Source: Streptomyces sp. 846.5 (GTDB lineage Bacteria; Actinomycetota; Actinomycetes; Streptomycetales; Streptomycetaceae). From it: a stretch of 64,000 nt of DNA. This document shows, piece after piece, positions 45,249-53,997 of the stretch; position 1 is the first letter of the stretch, and every line of letters starts with the position of its first letter. A program made the position numbers and the translations under genes. The DNA lies in the NCBI RefSeq assembly GCF_004365705.1, contig NZ_SOBN01000002.1:682001-746000 (forward strand), read 5' to 3'. Below the pieces are notes generated by a model. That model saw nothing but the letters and a program-made list of their open reading frames with translations, did not search any database and was not told where the DNA came from.

Positions 45249-46483
45249 CGCCGCTTCAGGAACCTTCTACGGGAGGCGGCGGGCGGGCGGCCCGTCAGCG
45301 GCGGATCCAGGACAGTGAAGCGCAGTCCGGCGGCGGTGAGGCGGTCGATGAGGGCCGTGCCCAGAGCGGCGGCGGTGGTCACCTGCCCCGCCGTGGGCGG
45401 CAAGTCGTCGAAGGCCAGCGAGAGGGCGGCCTCGGCGAGCATCTTCGCGGTTTCGGTGTAGCCGGGATCGCCGCCGGAGACCTCGGTGACCACACGATGG
45501 CCCCCGCTCTCACCGACGAACCTGACGGAGAACCAGCTCTGCGCCCGCTGCTGGTCGCTGGGCCCCTGACCCGGTCTGCGCAGCGAGGAGACGGCACGGC
45601 GCAGCGGCGGTACCTGGGCGAGGCCGACCAGGACGACGGCGCCGAGCGTTCCGGCCAGGGCCACCGGCAGCCACTTGACGGCCGCGTAGTGCGCAAAGCG
45701 GAAATCCGGGCCGTAGCCGGGCAGCGCCGCCGCCGAGCGCGCCACGATCTGCGGGTCGATCGTCGGCAGCGGCAGCACCCAGGCCCCTGCCGCGCGGGAC
45801 CTGCGCGGCAGGCCGATGACGGCCCGGACCCGGCGACCGGGCAGCGGCGGCTCGGCCACCCGGCGCGCACGGGCTGTACGGACGATCGGCAGCAGCCGGG
45901 AGAAGGCGGTCAGCGCGGAATCCAGCGTGCCGCCGGAGATCGTCCCTCCGGCCCGCACGAAGCCCTGCACCCTGATCGCTCGCTTGTCGCTTCCCGGCGG
46001 CAGGGCGTTGACCGTGAACAGGACGCCGAGGTCGTGCGGCACCGAGTCAAATCCGCAAGCGTGCACGATCCGCGCGCCGCTCGCCACCGCGCGCTCGTGA
46101 TGGCGGAGGTACATCAGGTCGACGAACTCCGGCTCACCGGTCAGATCGACGTAGTCGGTGCCGGCCTCGGCGCACGCGGCCACCAGCGGCTCCCCGTGGC
46201 GCAGATAGGGGCCGACCGTGGAGATCACCACCCGGCCGGCGGCCGCGACTTCGCGCACGGCCTCGGGATCGGCCGAGTCGGCCACCAGCAGCGGCAGTTC
46301 GGCAAGGCCGGGACGGCCGGCGGCCAGCTGCGCCCTGACTGCTTCGAGCTTGCCCCGGTCGCGCCCGGCCAGCGCCCACCGGCAACCGGCGGGAGCGGCC
46401 TCGGCGAGGTAGGCGGCGGTCAGCGCCCCGGTGAAGCCGGTCGCGCCGAACAGGACGAGGTCGTACGCGCGCTCGCGGGCCAT
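44867..46483 (-). CDS. Saccharopine-dehydrogenase-like / trans-acting enoyl-reductase-like protein with anomalous C-terminus
   Basis: The first about 410 residues form a complete protein of this family: Rossmann motif DLVLFGATGFTGALTAAYL, the stretch VISTVGPYLRHGEPLVAACA and GTDYVDLTGEPEFV. The family normally ends near VLDPP (about residue 410, position 45250). Here the frame stays open for a further 130 residues of Ser/Arg-rich sequence that is simply the antisense of the haemoglobin gene. A TAG lies one base out of frame near 45270, so loss of the native stop by a one-base indel is likely. Function: NAD(P)-dependent reductase of uncertain substrate, in mycobacteria linked to lipid biosynthesis. 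Confidence 0.8.
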   Translation of the reverse strand: MARERAYDLVLFGATGFTGALTAAYLAEAAPAGCRWALAGRDRGKLEAVRAQLAAGRPGLAELPLLVADSADPEAVREVAAAGRVVISTVGPYLRHGEPLVAACAEAGTDYVDLTGEPEFVDLMYLRHHERAVASGARIVHACGFDSVPHDLGVLFTVNALPPGSDKRAIRVQGFVRAGGTISGGTLDSALTAFSRLLPIVRTARARRVAEPPLPGRRVRAVIGLPRRSRAAGAWVLPLPTIDPQIVARSAAALPGYGPDFRFAHYAAVKWLPVALAGTLGAVVLVGLAQVPPLRRAVSSLRRPGQGPSDQQRAQSWFSVRFVGESGGHRVVTEVSGGDPGYTETAKMLAEAALSLAFDDLPPTAGQVTTAAALGTALIDRLTAAGLRFTVLDPPLTGRPPAASRRRFLKRRQTSPSQLQRGVGPGSPRSWPTGSAETSRAILVPQSKYSTTRRRSSSSSGSSFSTAAVISSIQRRRCSSVIDRPRWERSRVWWPPSSSVKPLGPPKTSASQTTTCSTWVGVKSAKTGASKGSARTAS

Positions 46484-46617
46484 GCCATTCCCTACCGCCG
46501 AGTAAGTTCATGAGTGAGGGGTCACGCTAGGGACGCACCGGAGCCCTTGTCAACGAACCGGGTCGGCTCCGGCGCCGCGTTTGAGGTTCCCCCGGGGCAA
46601 GGTCCTAGGTTCGGGGC

Positions 46618-47472
46618 ATGGCGGACGGACCTGAACTGATCACGGTCGGTCAGCTGGCGCGCCGCGTCGGCCTGACCGCGAAGGCACTGCGGCACTACGA
46701 CCGGGTGGGACTGCTGGCGCCTGCCGTGGTCGACCCCGACACCGGCTACCGCCTCTACGGCCCCGAACAGGTCGCCGATGCGCTGCTGGTACGAATCCTG
46801 CGCGCAGTCGACGTCCCGCTGGAGCAGGTACGCGCCTGTCTGGCGACGACACCGCACGACCAGGCCGTGGTCCAGCAGGTCCTGATCCAGCACCGCCGCC
46901 GGCTCCAGTCACGCCTGGACCGGGTCCGGGGCGACCTCCACCGCACCGACCATCTCATCAAGGACGGAGTCACCACTCTCATGACCGACCAGGACACCCA
47001 GCAGCCCACCACCGAGTCCGCCGGCGACGAGCGCCGGATGGCCGTCGACCTGTACAACGGGGTCTGGCGGCTGCTGGAGAAGGAGGACCGCAGCGTCGAG
47101 GAGGACGACCGGATGCTGCACATGGCGCACGCCTCGCGCTACCACTGGGGCCAGATCGGCGCCCCGGTGAACCTCAGCCGTGGCGAGTGGCAGTGCTCAC
47201 GGGTCTACTCCGTACTGGGCCGGGCCGAACCCGCCCTGCACCACGCCCGGCGGGGCCTGGAGATCTGCCAGGCGCACGGAATCGCAGACTGGGACCTGGC
47301 CTACGCCTACGAGTCCCTGGCCCGCGCCCACGCGGTGGCCGGCGACGAGGACCAGGCCCGCACCTGGACCGAACAGGCCCTGGCCGCCGCCGAGGACATC
47401 GCCGAGGACGGGGACCGCGAACTGGTCCTCACCGACCTGGAGTCCATCCCCGCCCAGCCACGCTTCTGGTGA
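46618..47472 (+). CDS. MerR-family regulator with helical C-terminal domain
   Basis: A 284-residue protein. The N-terminal winged helix (residues about 7-75: LITVGQLARRVGLTAKALRH, then GLLAP and YRLYGPEQ) is a standard MerR DNA-binding domain followed by a coiled-coil helix (VLIQHRRRLQSRLDRVRGDL). The C-terminal half is unusual: a tetratricopeptide-like helical region (ALHHARRGLEICQAHGI, YESLARAHAVAGDEDQARTW) in place of a short effector domain. The ATG at 46618 is divergent from the reductase gene. The 15-bp gap to the convergent GH76 gene means their 3' ends nearly touch. Ligand unknown. Confidence 0.85.
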   Translation: MADGPELITVGQLARRVGLTAKALRHYDRVGLLAPAVVDPDTGYRLYGPEQVADALLVRILRAVDVPLEQVRACLATTPHDQAVVQQVLIQHRRRLQSRLDRVRGDLHRTDHLIKDGVTTLMTDQDTQQPTTESAGDERRMAVDLYNGVWRLLEKEDRSVEEDDRMLHMAHASRYHWGQIGAPVNLSRGEWQCSRVYSVLGRAEPALHHARRGLEICQAHGIADWDLAYAYESLARAHAVAGDEDQARTWTEQALAAAEDIAEDGDRELVLTDLESIPAQPRFW

Positions 47473-47486
47473 CCCGACGCCCGCTT

Positions 47487-49067
47487 TCAGCCCGCGGCGG
47501 CGGTGAGCGCGCCGAGGGCGCTCGCCTGGGTGCGCCAGTCGGTCGGGTCGGGGCTGGTGCCGGCCCAGCGCTCGCCCAGGGCGTTGATCGGGCTGCGGTC
47601 CTGCGCCCGCAGGGTGGCCGCCTGCTGCTGGACGTAGTTCAGGTAGGCAGTGGAGCCGGTGGCCTTCGCGAGGTCGGCGAAGTTCCGCATGAAGATGCCC
47701 TTGAACTGCTTCTGATTGTCGTCGCAGGATGCCGATCCGGTGTCGCAGGACTCGGTGAGCACTCCGCCGCTGGTCAGCGACGGGCTGCTGACGGCGGCGT
47801 CGGCCAGGGTACGCGCGGTGGCCAGCAGCGAGCTGTCCCCGGTCGCCTTCCACAGCTCGGTGAACCCGCCGATGGCGAGCCCCTGGTTGTAACTCCACAC
47901 GGTGCTGCCGTTGTTGGCACAGGCCGAGGTCAGCCCGTCGTTCACCAGCCCCGAAGAATTGATCAGCCCGCTGGACCGGTACCAGGCCGCAGCCGTGTTC
48001 GCCCGCTGGAGCCACACGGTGTCGCCGGGGATGCGCTGTTGCAACGCCGTGGTCAGCCAGAAGTACTGACCGTTCGTCACCGCGTTCTTGTAGGTGCGCT
48101 CACGGTCCCACCACATGCCGCCGCCGCAGCTGCCGGTGTCCCAGTACTGCTGCAGGTCGCTGACGATGGTCACCGCCTCGTTCAGATAGCGGGAGTTGCC
48201 GGTGTAGTCGTACGCGTCCAGCCAGGCGATGGCCCACCAGCCCGCGTCGTCGTTGGCGCGGCTGATGAAGTCGCCCTCGATCGCGTCCGAGCTGCGCACG
48301 CCGGCGGCGAAGACGCCCTTGTTCTGGTCGAAGGTGCGCGCGATCACCCAGTCGTAGTCGTGCGTGCCGGTGGTCCTGGCGAAGTCGACGAGGGTGGTGA
48401 GGGTGGCCGCGGAGTTCCACCAACTGCTGGGCCACCAGCCGTTGTACGGGTCGTAGGCGGACATCAGCGCCTCCGCCGCCGCGCGCGCCGGGGTCGGCGC
48501 CGGACGGACCCAGGCGGTGCAACTGCCCTCCTGATGGCTCGCCTCCCGGCCGCAGGCGCGTACCGCGCCGCCGTAGAGGAGGCCGCGCGGGTCGCGGGTG
48601 GCGTACATCGCGGTGCGGGTGCCGGTGGCGCCGGACGGTGTGCTGGTGCGGCCCAGCGAGGAGCCGTCCGGCCAGGTCGTGCCACCGTCCCAGGAGCGGT
48701 CCAGCCAGATTTCGTCACCGGCGCCGCCGGAGTCGATGCTCGCCCAGGCCAGCGCGTTCTTCTGGTCGACATGCAGCCGAATGGTGCGGCCGTACAGGGT
48801 GGTCGACGGCACCGGCTGGTCGTCACCGGCCGCCCGGGCAGGATCCGTGCCGTCGCAGAGCGTGTCGCAGACCGTGGGGTAGACCCAGTTCGTACAGCCG
48901 ACGGCGGCCGCATCGCCGCAGGCCCGGACCAGCCCGCGCCGGTGGTCGCGGGGGTCGGTGATGTTGTACATCAGCGTCCTGGTGCCGGTCCAGCTGCTCG
49001 GAATGCTCGCCTTGCCCAGCAGCCCCTCCCAGCTGGCACCCCCGTCCCAGGACCGGTTCAGCCACAC
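47487..49067 (-). CDS. GH76-family alpha-1,6-mannanase-like protein, 5'-truncated
   Basis: The C-terminal 350 residues are a glycoside hydrolase family 76 domain (catalytic pair in SRANDDAGWWAIAWLDAY). The N-terminal part holds two copies of a module of about 100 residues: IWLDRSWDGGTTW and TGTRTAMY recur as VWLNRSWDGGASW and TGTRTLMY. There is no signal peptide although GH76 enzymes are secreted. The first copy starts abruptly, 15 bases after the in-frame TAG of the upstream gene; the GTG at 49067 has a GGGGG ribosome-like site. It looks like a gene whose 5' end was deleted by recombination; probably non-functional as an extracellular enzyme. Confidence 0.8.
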   Translation of the reverse strand: MWLNRSWDGGASWEGLLGKASIPSSWTGTRTLMYNITDPRDHRRGLVRACGDAAAVGCTNWVYPTVCDTLCDGTDPARAAGDDQPVPSTTLYGRTIRLHVDQKNALAWASIDSGGAGDEIWLDRSWDGGTTWPDGSSLGRTSTPSGATGTRTAMYATRDPRGLLYGGAVRACGREASHQEGSCTAWVRPAPTPARAAAEALMSAYDPYNGWWPSSWWNSAATLTTLVDFARTTGTHDYDWVIARTFDQNKGVFAAGVRSSDAIEGDFISRANDDAGWWAIAWLDAYDYTGNSRYLNEAVTIVSDLQQYWDTGSCGGGMWWDRERTYKNAVTNGQYFWLTTALQQRIPGDTVWLQRANTAAAWYRSSGLINSSGLVNDGLTSACANNGSTVWSYNQGLAIGGFTELWKATGDSSLLATARTLADAAVSSPSLTSGGVLTESCDTGSASCDDNQKQFKGIFMRNFADLAKATGSTAYLNYVQQQAATLRAQDRSPINALGERWAGTSPDPTDWRTQASALGALTAAAG

Positions 49068-49082
49068 CGATATGCCCCCGTT

Positions 49083-49856
49083 CTACGCGTTCGGGTCCCA
49101 GTCTGCGAGCTGCTCCATCGGCTCGGTGTCGCCGGTGGTCTCCAGGCCGTCGAGCGGGACGCGATCGTAGAAGTAGAGGACCATTTCGCTCGCTGCGCCT
49201 CGCATCGCCATGTCGCCGGGCTCCGCGTCGGCGGCGAGGTCGTCGCAGTGGACGCCGTCGGCGTTGAGGGTCAGGCACCAGGAGCGGCCCTCGGTCGTGT
49301 GCAGGTCGATGGTGGCCGGCTTGAAGGGCCAGGGGACGGTCGTCGCCGAGACGGTCGTCAGGAACTCGTCGACGCCCTCGACCGCGACGTCCGTCGGCAG
49401 CGGCTGTGCGGCCCCCTGGGTGAGCTGGGCGTCGTAGGTGTGGACGGCGAACTCCTGGATCTGGTGCCGGGCCACGGCTCCGCTGGTCTCCGGGGCCTGC
49501 GAGCGGCCCCACCAGGTCCAGCAGCCGCGGTCCGGACCGGCCTCGCGCATCGCGTCGAGCATGAGCTCGGTCGACTCGGCGAGCCAGGCGTCCAGGGCTT
49601 CGCGGTCGCGGGGCGCGGTCGGGGCGCCCTTCGGGTCCGTCCTCGCCGGGGGCTCAGCGCCCGGTCCCGCCGCGACGATGGCGGCCTGGCGGCGACGGCC
49701 GTCGCCGAGGTGCTGCGCCAGTTCGCGCAGCGTCCAGTCCGGGCAGGTCGGGACCTGGACGTCAAGGTCGGGGGCGGACGCGATCGCGGCCCGGAACGCG
49801 GCCGAGCGGTCGTCGATCAGCCGCAGGACCTCGGGGAACTCCAAGTTGTTGTGCAC
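49083..49856 (-). CDS. Maleylpyruvate isomerase family mycothiol-dependent enzyme
   Basis: A 257-residue DinB-like four-helix protein of the mycothiol-dependent maleylpyruvate isomerase group. Visible are the N-terminal metal/thiol region VPTCPDWTLRELAQHLGD and the His motif RHQIQEFAVHTYDAQL, followed by the C-terminal SCP2-like part. The GTG at 49856 is preceded by a weak CGAGG. Its TAG stop is directly in frame with the truncated GH76 sequence, with no spacer, which suggests a deletion junction. Typical role: thiol-dependent detoxification or isomerisation. Confidence 0.87.
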   Translation of the reverse strand: MHNNLEFPEVLRLIDDRSAAFRAAIASAPDLDVQVPTCPDWTLRELAQHLGDGRRRQAAIVAAGPGAEPPARTDPKGAPTAPRDREALDAWLAESTELMLDAMREAGPDRGCWTWWGRSQAPETSGAVARHQIQEFAVHTYDAQLTQGAAQPLPTDVAVEGVDEFLTTVSATTVPWPFKPATIDLHTTEGRSWCLTLNADGVHCDDLAADAEPGDMAMRGAASEMVLYFYDRVPLDGLETTGDTEPMEQLADWDPNA

Positions 49857-50051
49857 CTCGGTTGTGTATCACGGCGCTCCGGCCGCCGGGTAGCGAATTT
49901 GTCGACGGAGGCCCGCTACCAACTCGCTGCTGCCCCACCTACGAAGTCACTCCCAGCAAGACCCGGCCCCGGCGTGGTGGTACTGGGTTCACCATGGATG
50001 CGGATACAAGATCCATGGCAGGCCCGTGTTGAGGTGCTCTAACGTCGAGCC

Positions 50052-51296
50052 ATGACGATTCCGCCCCGGTTGGGGCGCCTGGCACGGCGGGCGCGGCGGG
50101 ACACCGGCTTCCTGGCCACGGGTGTCCCGGTGCACCTGGCACTGGTGCCCGTGTGGTCCTGGGGCGCGACGACCACTGCCAGGACGGGGAACTGGGCGCT
50201 CGCGCTCCCCGTGTCTGTCGCCCTGGTCCTGAGCGGCGTCCCGGTGCTGACGGTGGTTCAGCGGTACCGGCACCGGGCGCTGCTCGGGGTGGACATCCGT
50301 CGCTCGGCGCCCGTGCCGCAGCGGTGGTCGCCGGCCACGGCCCTGCGGTGGCTCTCCTCGCCGCGCGCCTGGCGCCAGGTCGGGTACCACCTGCTGCTGG
50401 GCCCGCTGGCGGCCTTGTCGGAGCTATCGGTGCTGGTGGCGGCGGTGGTGGGTCTGGCGGGCGCCACCGGGTACGGCTGGGTGTGGGCGCTGCCGGTCGG
50501 GGTGCGGCGCGACTGGTTCGGCTGGGCGACGCTGATGCCGTGCTGCACCTTGCTCGGCCTCTCTCTGCTGTCCCTCCTGCCCTGGCTCGCCGGGCTGGTG
50601 GCCCGGGCGGAGTCGCGCTCCGCCGCGGCGCTGCTCGGACCCAGCCGGGCCGATCGGCTCCAGGAGCGGGTCGCGTACCTGGCGGGCAGCCGCACCGACC
50701 TGATCGAGGCGGTCGATGCCGAGCGCCGCCGGATCGAGCGCGACCTGCACGACGGCACCCAGCAGCGGCTGGTCTCGCTGGCGGTCAACCTGGGACTGGC
50801 CATGGCCACCCGCCCCGATCTGCCGGGCGAGGCCCGTCAGGTGCTGGCAGAAGCGCACCTGGAGGCGAAGGCGGCGATCTCCGAACTCGGCGATCTGGTA
50901 CGCGGGTTGCACCCGGCGGTACTCGAAGACCGGGGTCTGGACGCGGCGTTGTCCGGACTGGCCGCCCGAGTTCCGCTGCCGGTGCGCCTGCGGGTCGAGC
51001 TGCCTGAGCGGGCGGCGCCCGCCGTGGAGTCGGTTGCGTACTTCGTGATCTCCGAGGCGCTGGCGAACGTGACCAAGCACGCCGGCGCCTCGCGGGTCGA
51101 GGTGACGGTCCGACGGGTCGGGACGGTCCTGCGGGTGAACGTCACCGACGACGGGCTGGGCGGCGCCGACCCCTCCGGTGGTACGGGGTTGAGCGGGCTG
51201 GCCAAGCGGGTGGGCTCCGTCGACGGCATCTTCCGGCTCAGCAGCCCCGTCGGGGGACCGACGACCGTGACGGTGGAGCTGCCGTGCGCGCGGTGA
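50052..51296 (+). CDS. Sensor histidine kinase (NarL-type, HisKA_3)
   Basis: A 414-residue membrane kinase. The N-terminal 190 residues have four to six hydrophobic segments (e.g. LVPVWSW, LALPVSVALVLSGVPV). The dimerisation/phosphoacceptor helix contains ERRRIERDLHDGTQQRL with the His in DLHDG, the HisKA_3 signature. The ATPase domain has the N-box EALANVTKHAGAS and the G-boxes DDGLGGAD and GTGLSGLAKRV. It overlaps the response-regulator start by 13 bases, so the two form a two-component operon. The signal is unknown. Confidence 0.93.
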   Translation: MTIPPRLGRLARRARRDTGFLATGVPVHLALVPVWSWGATTTARTGNWALALPVSVALVLSGVPVLTVVQRYRHRALLGVDIRRSAPVPQRWSPATALRWLSSPRAWRQVGYHLLLGPLAALSELSVLVAAVVGLAGATGYGWVWALPVGVRRDWFGWATLMPCCTLLGLSLLSLLPWLAGLVARAESRSAAALLGPSRADRLQERVAYLAGSRTDLIEAVDAERRRIERDLHDGTQQRLVSLAVNLGLAMATRPDLPGEARQVLAEAHLEAKAAISELGDLVRGLHPAVLEDRGLDAALSGLAARVPLPVRLRVELPERAAPAVESVAYFVISEALANVTKHAGASRVEVTVRRVGTVLRVNVTDDGLGGADPSGGTGLSGLAKRVGSVDGIFRLSSPVGGPTTVTVELPCAR

Positions 51297-51931
51297 TCGC
51301 CGAGGACTCGGTGCTGTTGCGGGTCGGCCTGGTCAAGGTGCTGGAGATGGGCGGCTTCCAGGTCGTCGCGGAAGTCGGCGATGCGGAAGCGCTGTTGGCC
51401 GCCGTCGAGGAGCACCGGCCCGAACTCGCTCTGGTGGACGTCCGGATGCCGCCCACCTTCACCGACGAGGGCGTGCGGGCGGCCGCGGTGATCCGCCGCG
51501 GCCGGCCGCGCACGGCGGTGGTCCTGCTTTCGCAGTACGTGGAGGAGCGGTACGCCGCTGACCTGTTGGCGACCAACACGAGCGGAGTGGGCTACCTGCT
51601 CAAGCAACGCGTGGCCGATGTCCAGGACTTCGCAGCAGCGGTACGGCGGGTGGCCGAGGGGGGAACGGCGCTGGACCCCCAGGTCGTCGCCCAACTTCTA
51701 CTCCGCCGCGGCGACCCCCTGGCCGCCCTGACCCCGCGCGAGCGGGAGGTGCTGGCCCTGATGGCGGAGGGCCGGTCCAACGCCGGCATCGCCGAGGCGC
51801 TGACGGTCAGTGAGAGCGCAGTGGCCAAGCACATCAACAACATCTTCGCCAAACTCGACCTGCCGGTGGCCGATGCGGACCACCGCCGCGTGCTCGCCGT
51901 GCTGCGCTTCCTGGGCGCGTCCAGGGGCTGA
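51284..51931 (+). CDS. Response regulator, NarL/LuxR type
   Basis: A 215-residue response regulator. The receiver domain starts MRAVIAEDSVLLRVGL with the acidic pair, the phospho-acceptor Asp lies in LALVDVRMPP and the conserved Lys in YLLKQRV. The C-terminal helix-turn-helix is LTPREREVLALMAEGRSNAG ... SESAVAKHINNIF. The GTG at 51284 lies inside the kinase gene. It is the cognate partner of the upstream kinase; targets are not evident, though the divergent/adjacent small membrane genes are candidates. Confidence 0.94.
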   Translation: MRAVIAEDSVLLRVGLVKVLEMGGFQVVAEVGDAEALLAAVEEHRPELALVDVRMPPTFTDEGVRAAAVIRRGRPRTAVVLLSQYVEERYAADLLATNTSGVGYLLKQRVADVQDFAAAVRRVAEGGTALDPQVVAQLLLRRGDPLAALTPREREVLALMAEGRSNAGIAEALTVSESAVAKHINNIFAKLDLPVADADHRRVLAVLRFLGASRG

Positions 51932-52005
51932 ACCCCGGGGGGCACGGGGACGCTGACCGCGGTGGCGCTGGCGTCCCGAGAGCTCGGGTCCTATCCTTTG
52001 GGCCC

Positions 52006-52533
52006 GTGATCGAAAACCGCGTTTCGCTTCCCCCGACGGTCTACTCGCTGGCCAAGGGACGCACATGGGCCATGCTGGCCGGCTCTCTGGTCTTCGTCGC
52101 TCTGGGCGTCGTCTTCCTGGTCACCCACAGCACGGTGAAGATGACACTGGCGGGGGCCGTTGCCGTGCCCTTCTTCGGGCTCTGCTCGGTGATCATCGCT
52201 CGGCGTCTGCTCCGCGACCAGCCCGAGCTGGTGCTGGACGACGCGGGAGTGGAGCACGCGACGCTGGGTCGGTTCGCCTGGGACGAGATAGCCGCCGTGC
52301 GCATCCGCGAGCAGCGGGTGCGCAACACCTCGCAGCGGTTCATCGAGCTGGTGCTGCACGACCCGGACGCCTATCTGGCCCGAGCGCCCATGCTCGTCCG
52401 CCGTACCGCGTCCATGAACGCACGACTCGGCTTCGGTCCGGCCAACATGCCCACGACCACCCTGCGGGTGCCGCCCGAGGCGGTCCTGGAGGCGATTGAA
52501 CGCCACTGCCCCGGACTCGCAGTACTGCACTGA
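52006..52533 (+). CDS. STM3941-type conserved membrane protein
   Basis: A 175-residue protein with two N-terminal transmembrane helices (WAMLAGSLVFVALGVVFLV and AVAVPFFGLCSVIIA) followed by a PH-like domain (LVLDDAGVEHAT, FAWDEIAAVRI, FIELVLHDPDAYL). This matches the STM3941 family of uncharacterised envelope proteins. The GTG at 52006 is about 75 bp after the response regulator. No function is known. Confidence 0.7.
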   Translation: MIENRVSLPPTVYSLAKGRTWAMLAGSLVFVALGVVFLVTHSTVKMTLAGAVAVPFFGLCSVIIARRLLRDQPELVLDDAGVEHATLGRFAWDEIAAVRIREQRVRNTSQRFIELVLHDPDAYLARAPMLVRRTASMNARLGFGPANMPTTTLRVPPEAVLEAIERHCPGLAVLH

Positions 52534-52558
52534 GCCCGCATTCTCGGGGTTCGCGACC

Positions 52559-52801
52559 GTGATGTACACCTTTGTGGCGATCAACGTCGGCGCCGGGTAC
52601 CAGGCGCGGCATCCCGGGCAGTCGGACCATGTGGGGGTCCTCGCGTTCACCCCCTGGCTGGGGCTGATCGCTGCCGTGGTGTTGGTCATCGCCTGGGGCG
52701 CGCACCTGCTCCAGCGAGGTCAGTCGCCGTGGCCCGCGTATGTGACGGCGGCGGGGATGTACCTCGTCCCACTCGTGGTGTCGTGCATGCTGCTGCCCTG
52801 A
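52559..52801 (+). CDS. Small membrane protein, about 80 residues
   Basis: A short frame with three hydrophobic stretches (YTFVAINVGAGY, LGLIAAVVLVIAWGAHLL, YVTAAGMYLVPLVVSCMLL). The GTG at 52559 is used; an in-frame TTG at 52496 overlaps the STM3941 gene, and the ATG at 52562 is also possible. Not recognised. It ends 24 bp before the convergent arsC stop. Confidence 0.5.
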   Translation: MMYTFVAINVGAGYQARHPGQSDHVGVLAFTPWLGLIAAVVLVIAWGAHLLQRGQSPWPAYVTAAGMYLVPLVVSCMLLP

Positions 52802-52825
52802 GTGCCAGCACCCTGACCAGCAACG

Positions 52826-53242
52826 TCAAGACGGCGGAGGCTCCATGAGTTCGCCGATCAGGGTGCGGATGCGGGCGGCGATCTCGTCGCGGATCGGGCG
52901 TACGGCGGCGACCCCTTGCCCGGCGGGGTCGGCCAACTGCCAGTCGAGGTAGCGCTTGCCGGGGAAGTACGGGCAGGCGTCACCGCAGCCCATGGTGATC
53001 ACCACGTCGGAGTCCTGTACGGCTTCGCCGGTCAGGATTTTGGGGGTCTCGGCGGAGAGGTCGATGCCGAGCTCGTGCATCGCCTCGACCACGGCCGGGT
53101 TGACGCGGTCGGCCGGCGCGGAGCCGGCGGAGCGGACCTCGACGCGGTCACCGGCGAAGTGGGTCAGGAACGCGGCGGCCATCTGGGACCGGCCGGCGTT
53201 GTGGACGCAGACGAACAGCACGGACGGACGGGCGGCGCTCAT
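52826..53242 (-). CDS. arsC: Arsenate reductase (low-molecular-weight phosphatase type)
   Basis: A 138-residue protein with the P-loop CVHNAGRSQMAAA (CX5R) of the LMW-phosphatase/ArsC fold and the catalytic-loop region GCGDACPYFPG with the additional cysteines. It reduces arsenate to arsenite using mycothiol/mycoredoxin or thioredoxin. The start overlaps the MIP-channel stop by 4 bases, and it is the last gene of the arsR-MIP-arsC operon. Confidence 0.93.
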   Translation of the reverse strand: MSAARPSVLFVCVHNAGRSQMAAAFLTHFAGDRVEVRSAGSAPADRVNPAVVEAMHELGIDLSAETPKILTGEAVQDSDVVITMGCGDACPYFPGKRYLDWQLADPAGQGVAAVRPIRDEIAARIRTLIGELMEPPPS

Positions 53243-53997
53243 GCGGTGGCCGTGGTGGCGAGTTCGTGCTCATCGTCGGGCATGACGACGACGGCATCCT
53301 CAGCCGCACGGGCGGGAGCGCCGAAGAGGGCGGCGGCCAGGCCCACCCCCACGGCGGCGCCCAGCAGTTGGGCGCCGATGAAGGGCAGCAGGGAGGAGGG
53401 CGCGATGCCGGCGAAGGTGTCGGTGAACGCCCGGCCGATGGTCACCGCCGGGTTGGCGAAGCTGGTGGACGAGGTGAACCAGTACGCCGCCCCGATCCAG
53501 GACGCGACCGCCACTGCGGCGAAGCGGGCCCGACCGGTCCGGCTCAGGCCGAGGATCAGCAGGACCAGGCCGGCGGTTGCCACAACCTCGCCGAGCCACA
53601 GGTGGCCGGCGGAGCGCTGGTGCGTCGACCACCTCACCAGCGGCTGGGCGAACATGGCGTTCGCCAGGACCGAGCCGCCGACCGCGCCCGCGATCTGGGC
53701 CGGGACGAAGGCAGCGACCTCGCGCAGCAGTTCCGGGCCATCGCCCGTCCTCCGGCCGGTCCACCAGGCGGCGAGGGTGACCACGGGATTGAAGTGGGCG
53801 CCGGAGACCGGGCCGAGCAGCGCGATGAGCACGCCCAGGCCGAAGACCGTGGCCAGGGAGTTGGCCAGCAGTCGTACACCGACGTCCGCGGAGAGCTCGG
53901 TCGCCTGGATGCCGGACCCGACCACGACGGCGACCAGCGCCGCCGTCCCGACCGCCTCGGCGGCCACCCGGCGGGCCATCGGGGCCCGGGCCGTCAT
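53239..53997 (-). CDS. MIP-family channel (AqpS-like) of an arsenic operon
   Basis: A 252-residue six-helix aquaglyceroporin. The two half-helix motifs read HFNPVVTLAAW and FANPAVTIGRAF, so the first NPA is NPV. The ATG at 53997 overlaps the arsR stop by 4 bases (ATGA), and the stop overlaps the arsC start likewise. In such operons the channel takes the place of the ArsB/Acr3 pump, letting arsenite from arsenate reduction leave downhill. No active arsenite efflux pump is present in this island. Confidence 0.9.
   Translation of the reverse strand: MTARAPMARRVAAEAVGTAALVAVVVGSGIQATELSADVGVRLLANSLATVFGLGVLIALLGPVSGAHFNPVVTLAAWWTGRRTGDGPELLREVAAFVPAQIAGAVGGSVLANAMFAQPLVRWSTHQRSAGHLWLGEVVATAGLVLLILGLSRTGRARFAAVAVASWIGAAYWFTSSTSFANPAVTIGRAFTDTFAGIAPSSLLPFIGAQLLGAAVGVGLAAALFGAPARAAEDAVVVMPDDEHELATTATA

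Noticed and set aside
46526-46541. Another CTAGGGA-containing site upstream of the saccharopine-dehydrogenase-like gene
   Set aside because: It matches only about 10 of 16 positions, lacks the second arm and is outside the cluster; expected by chance.
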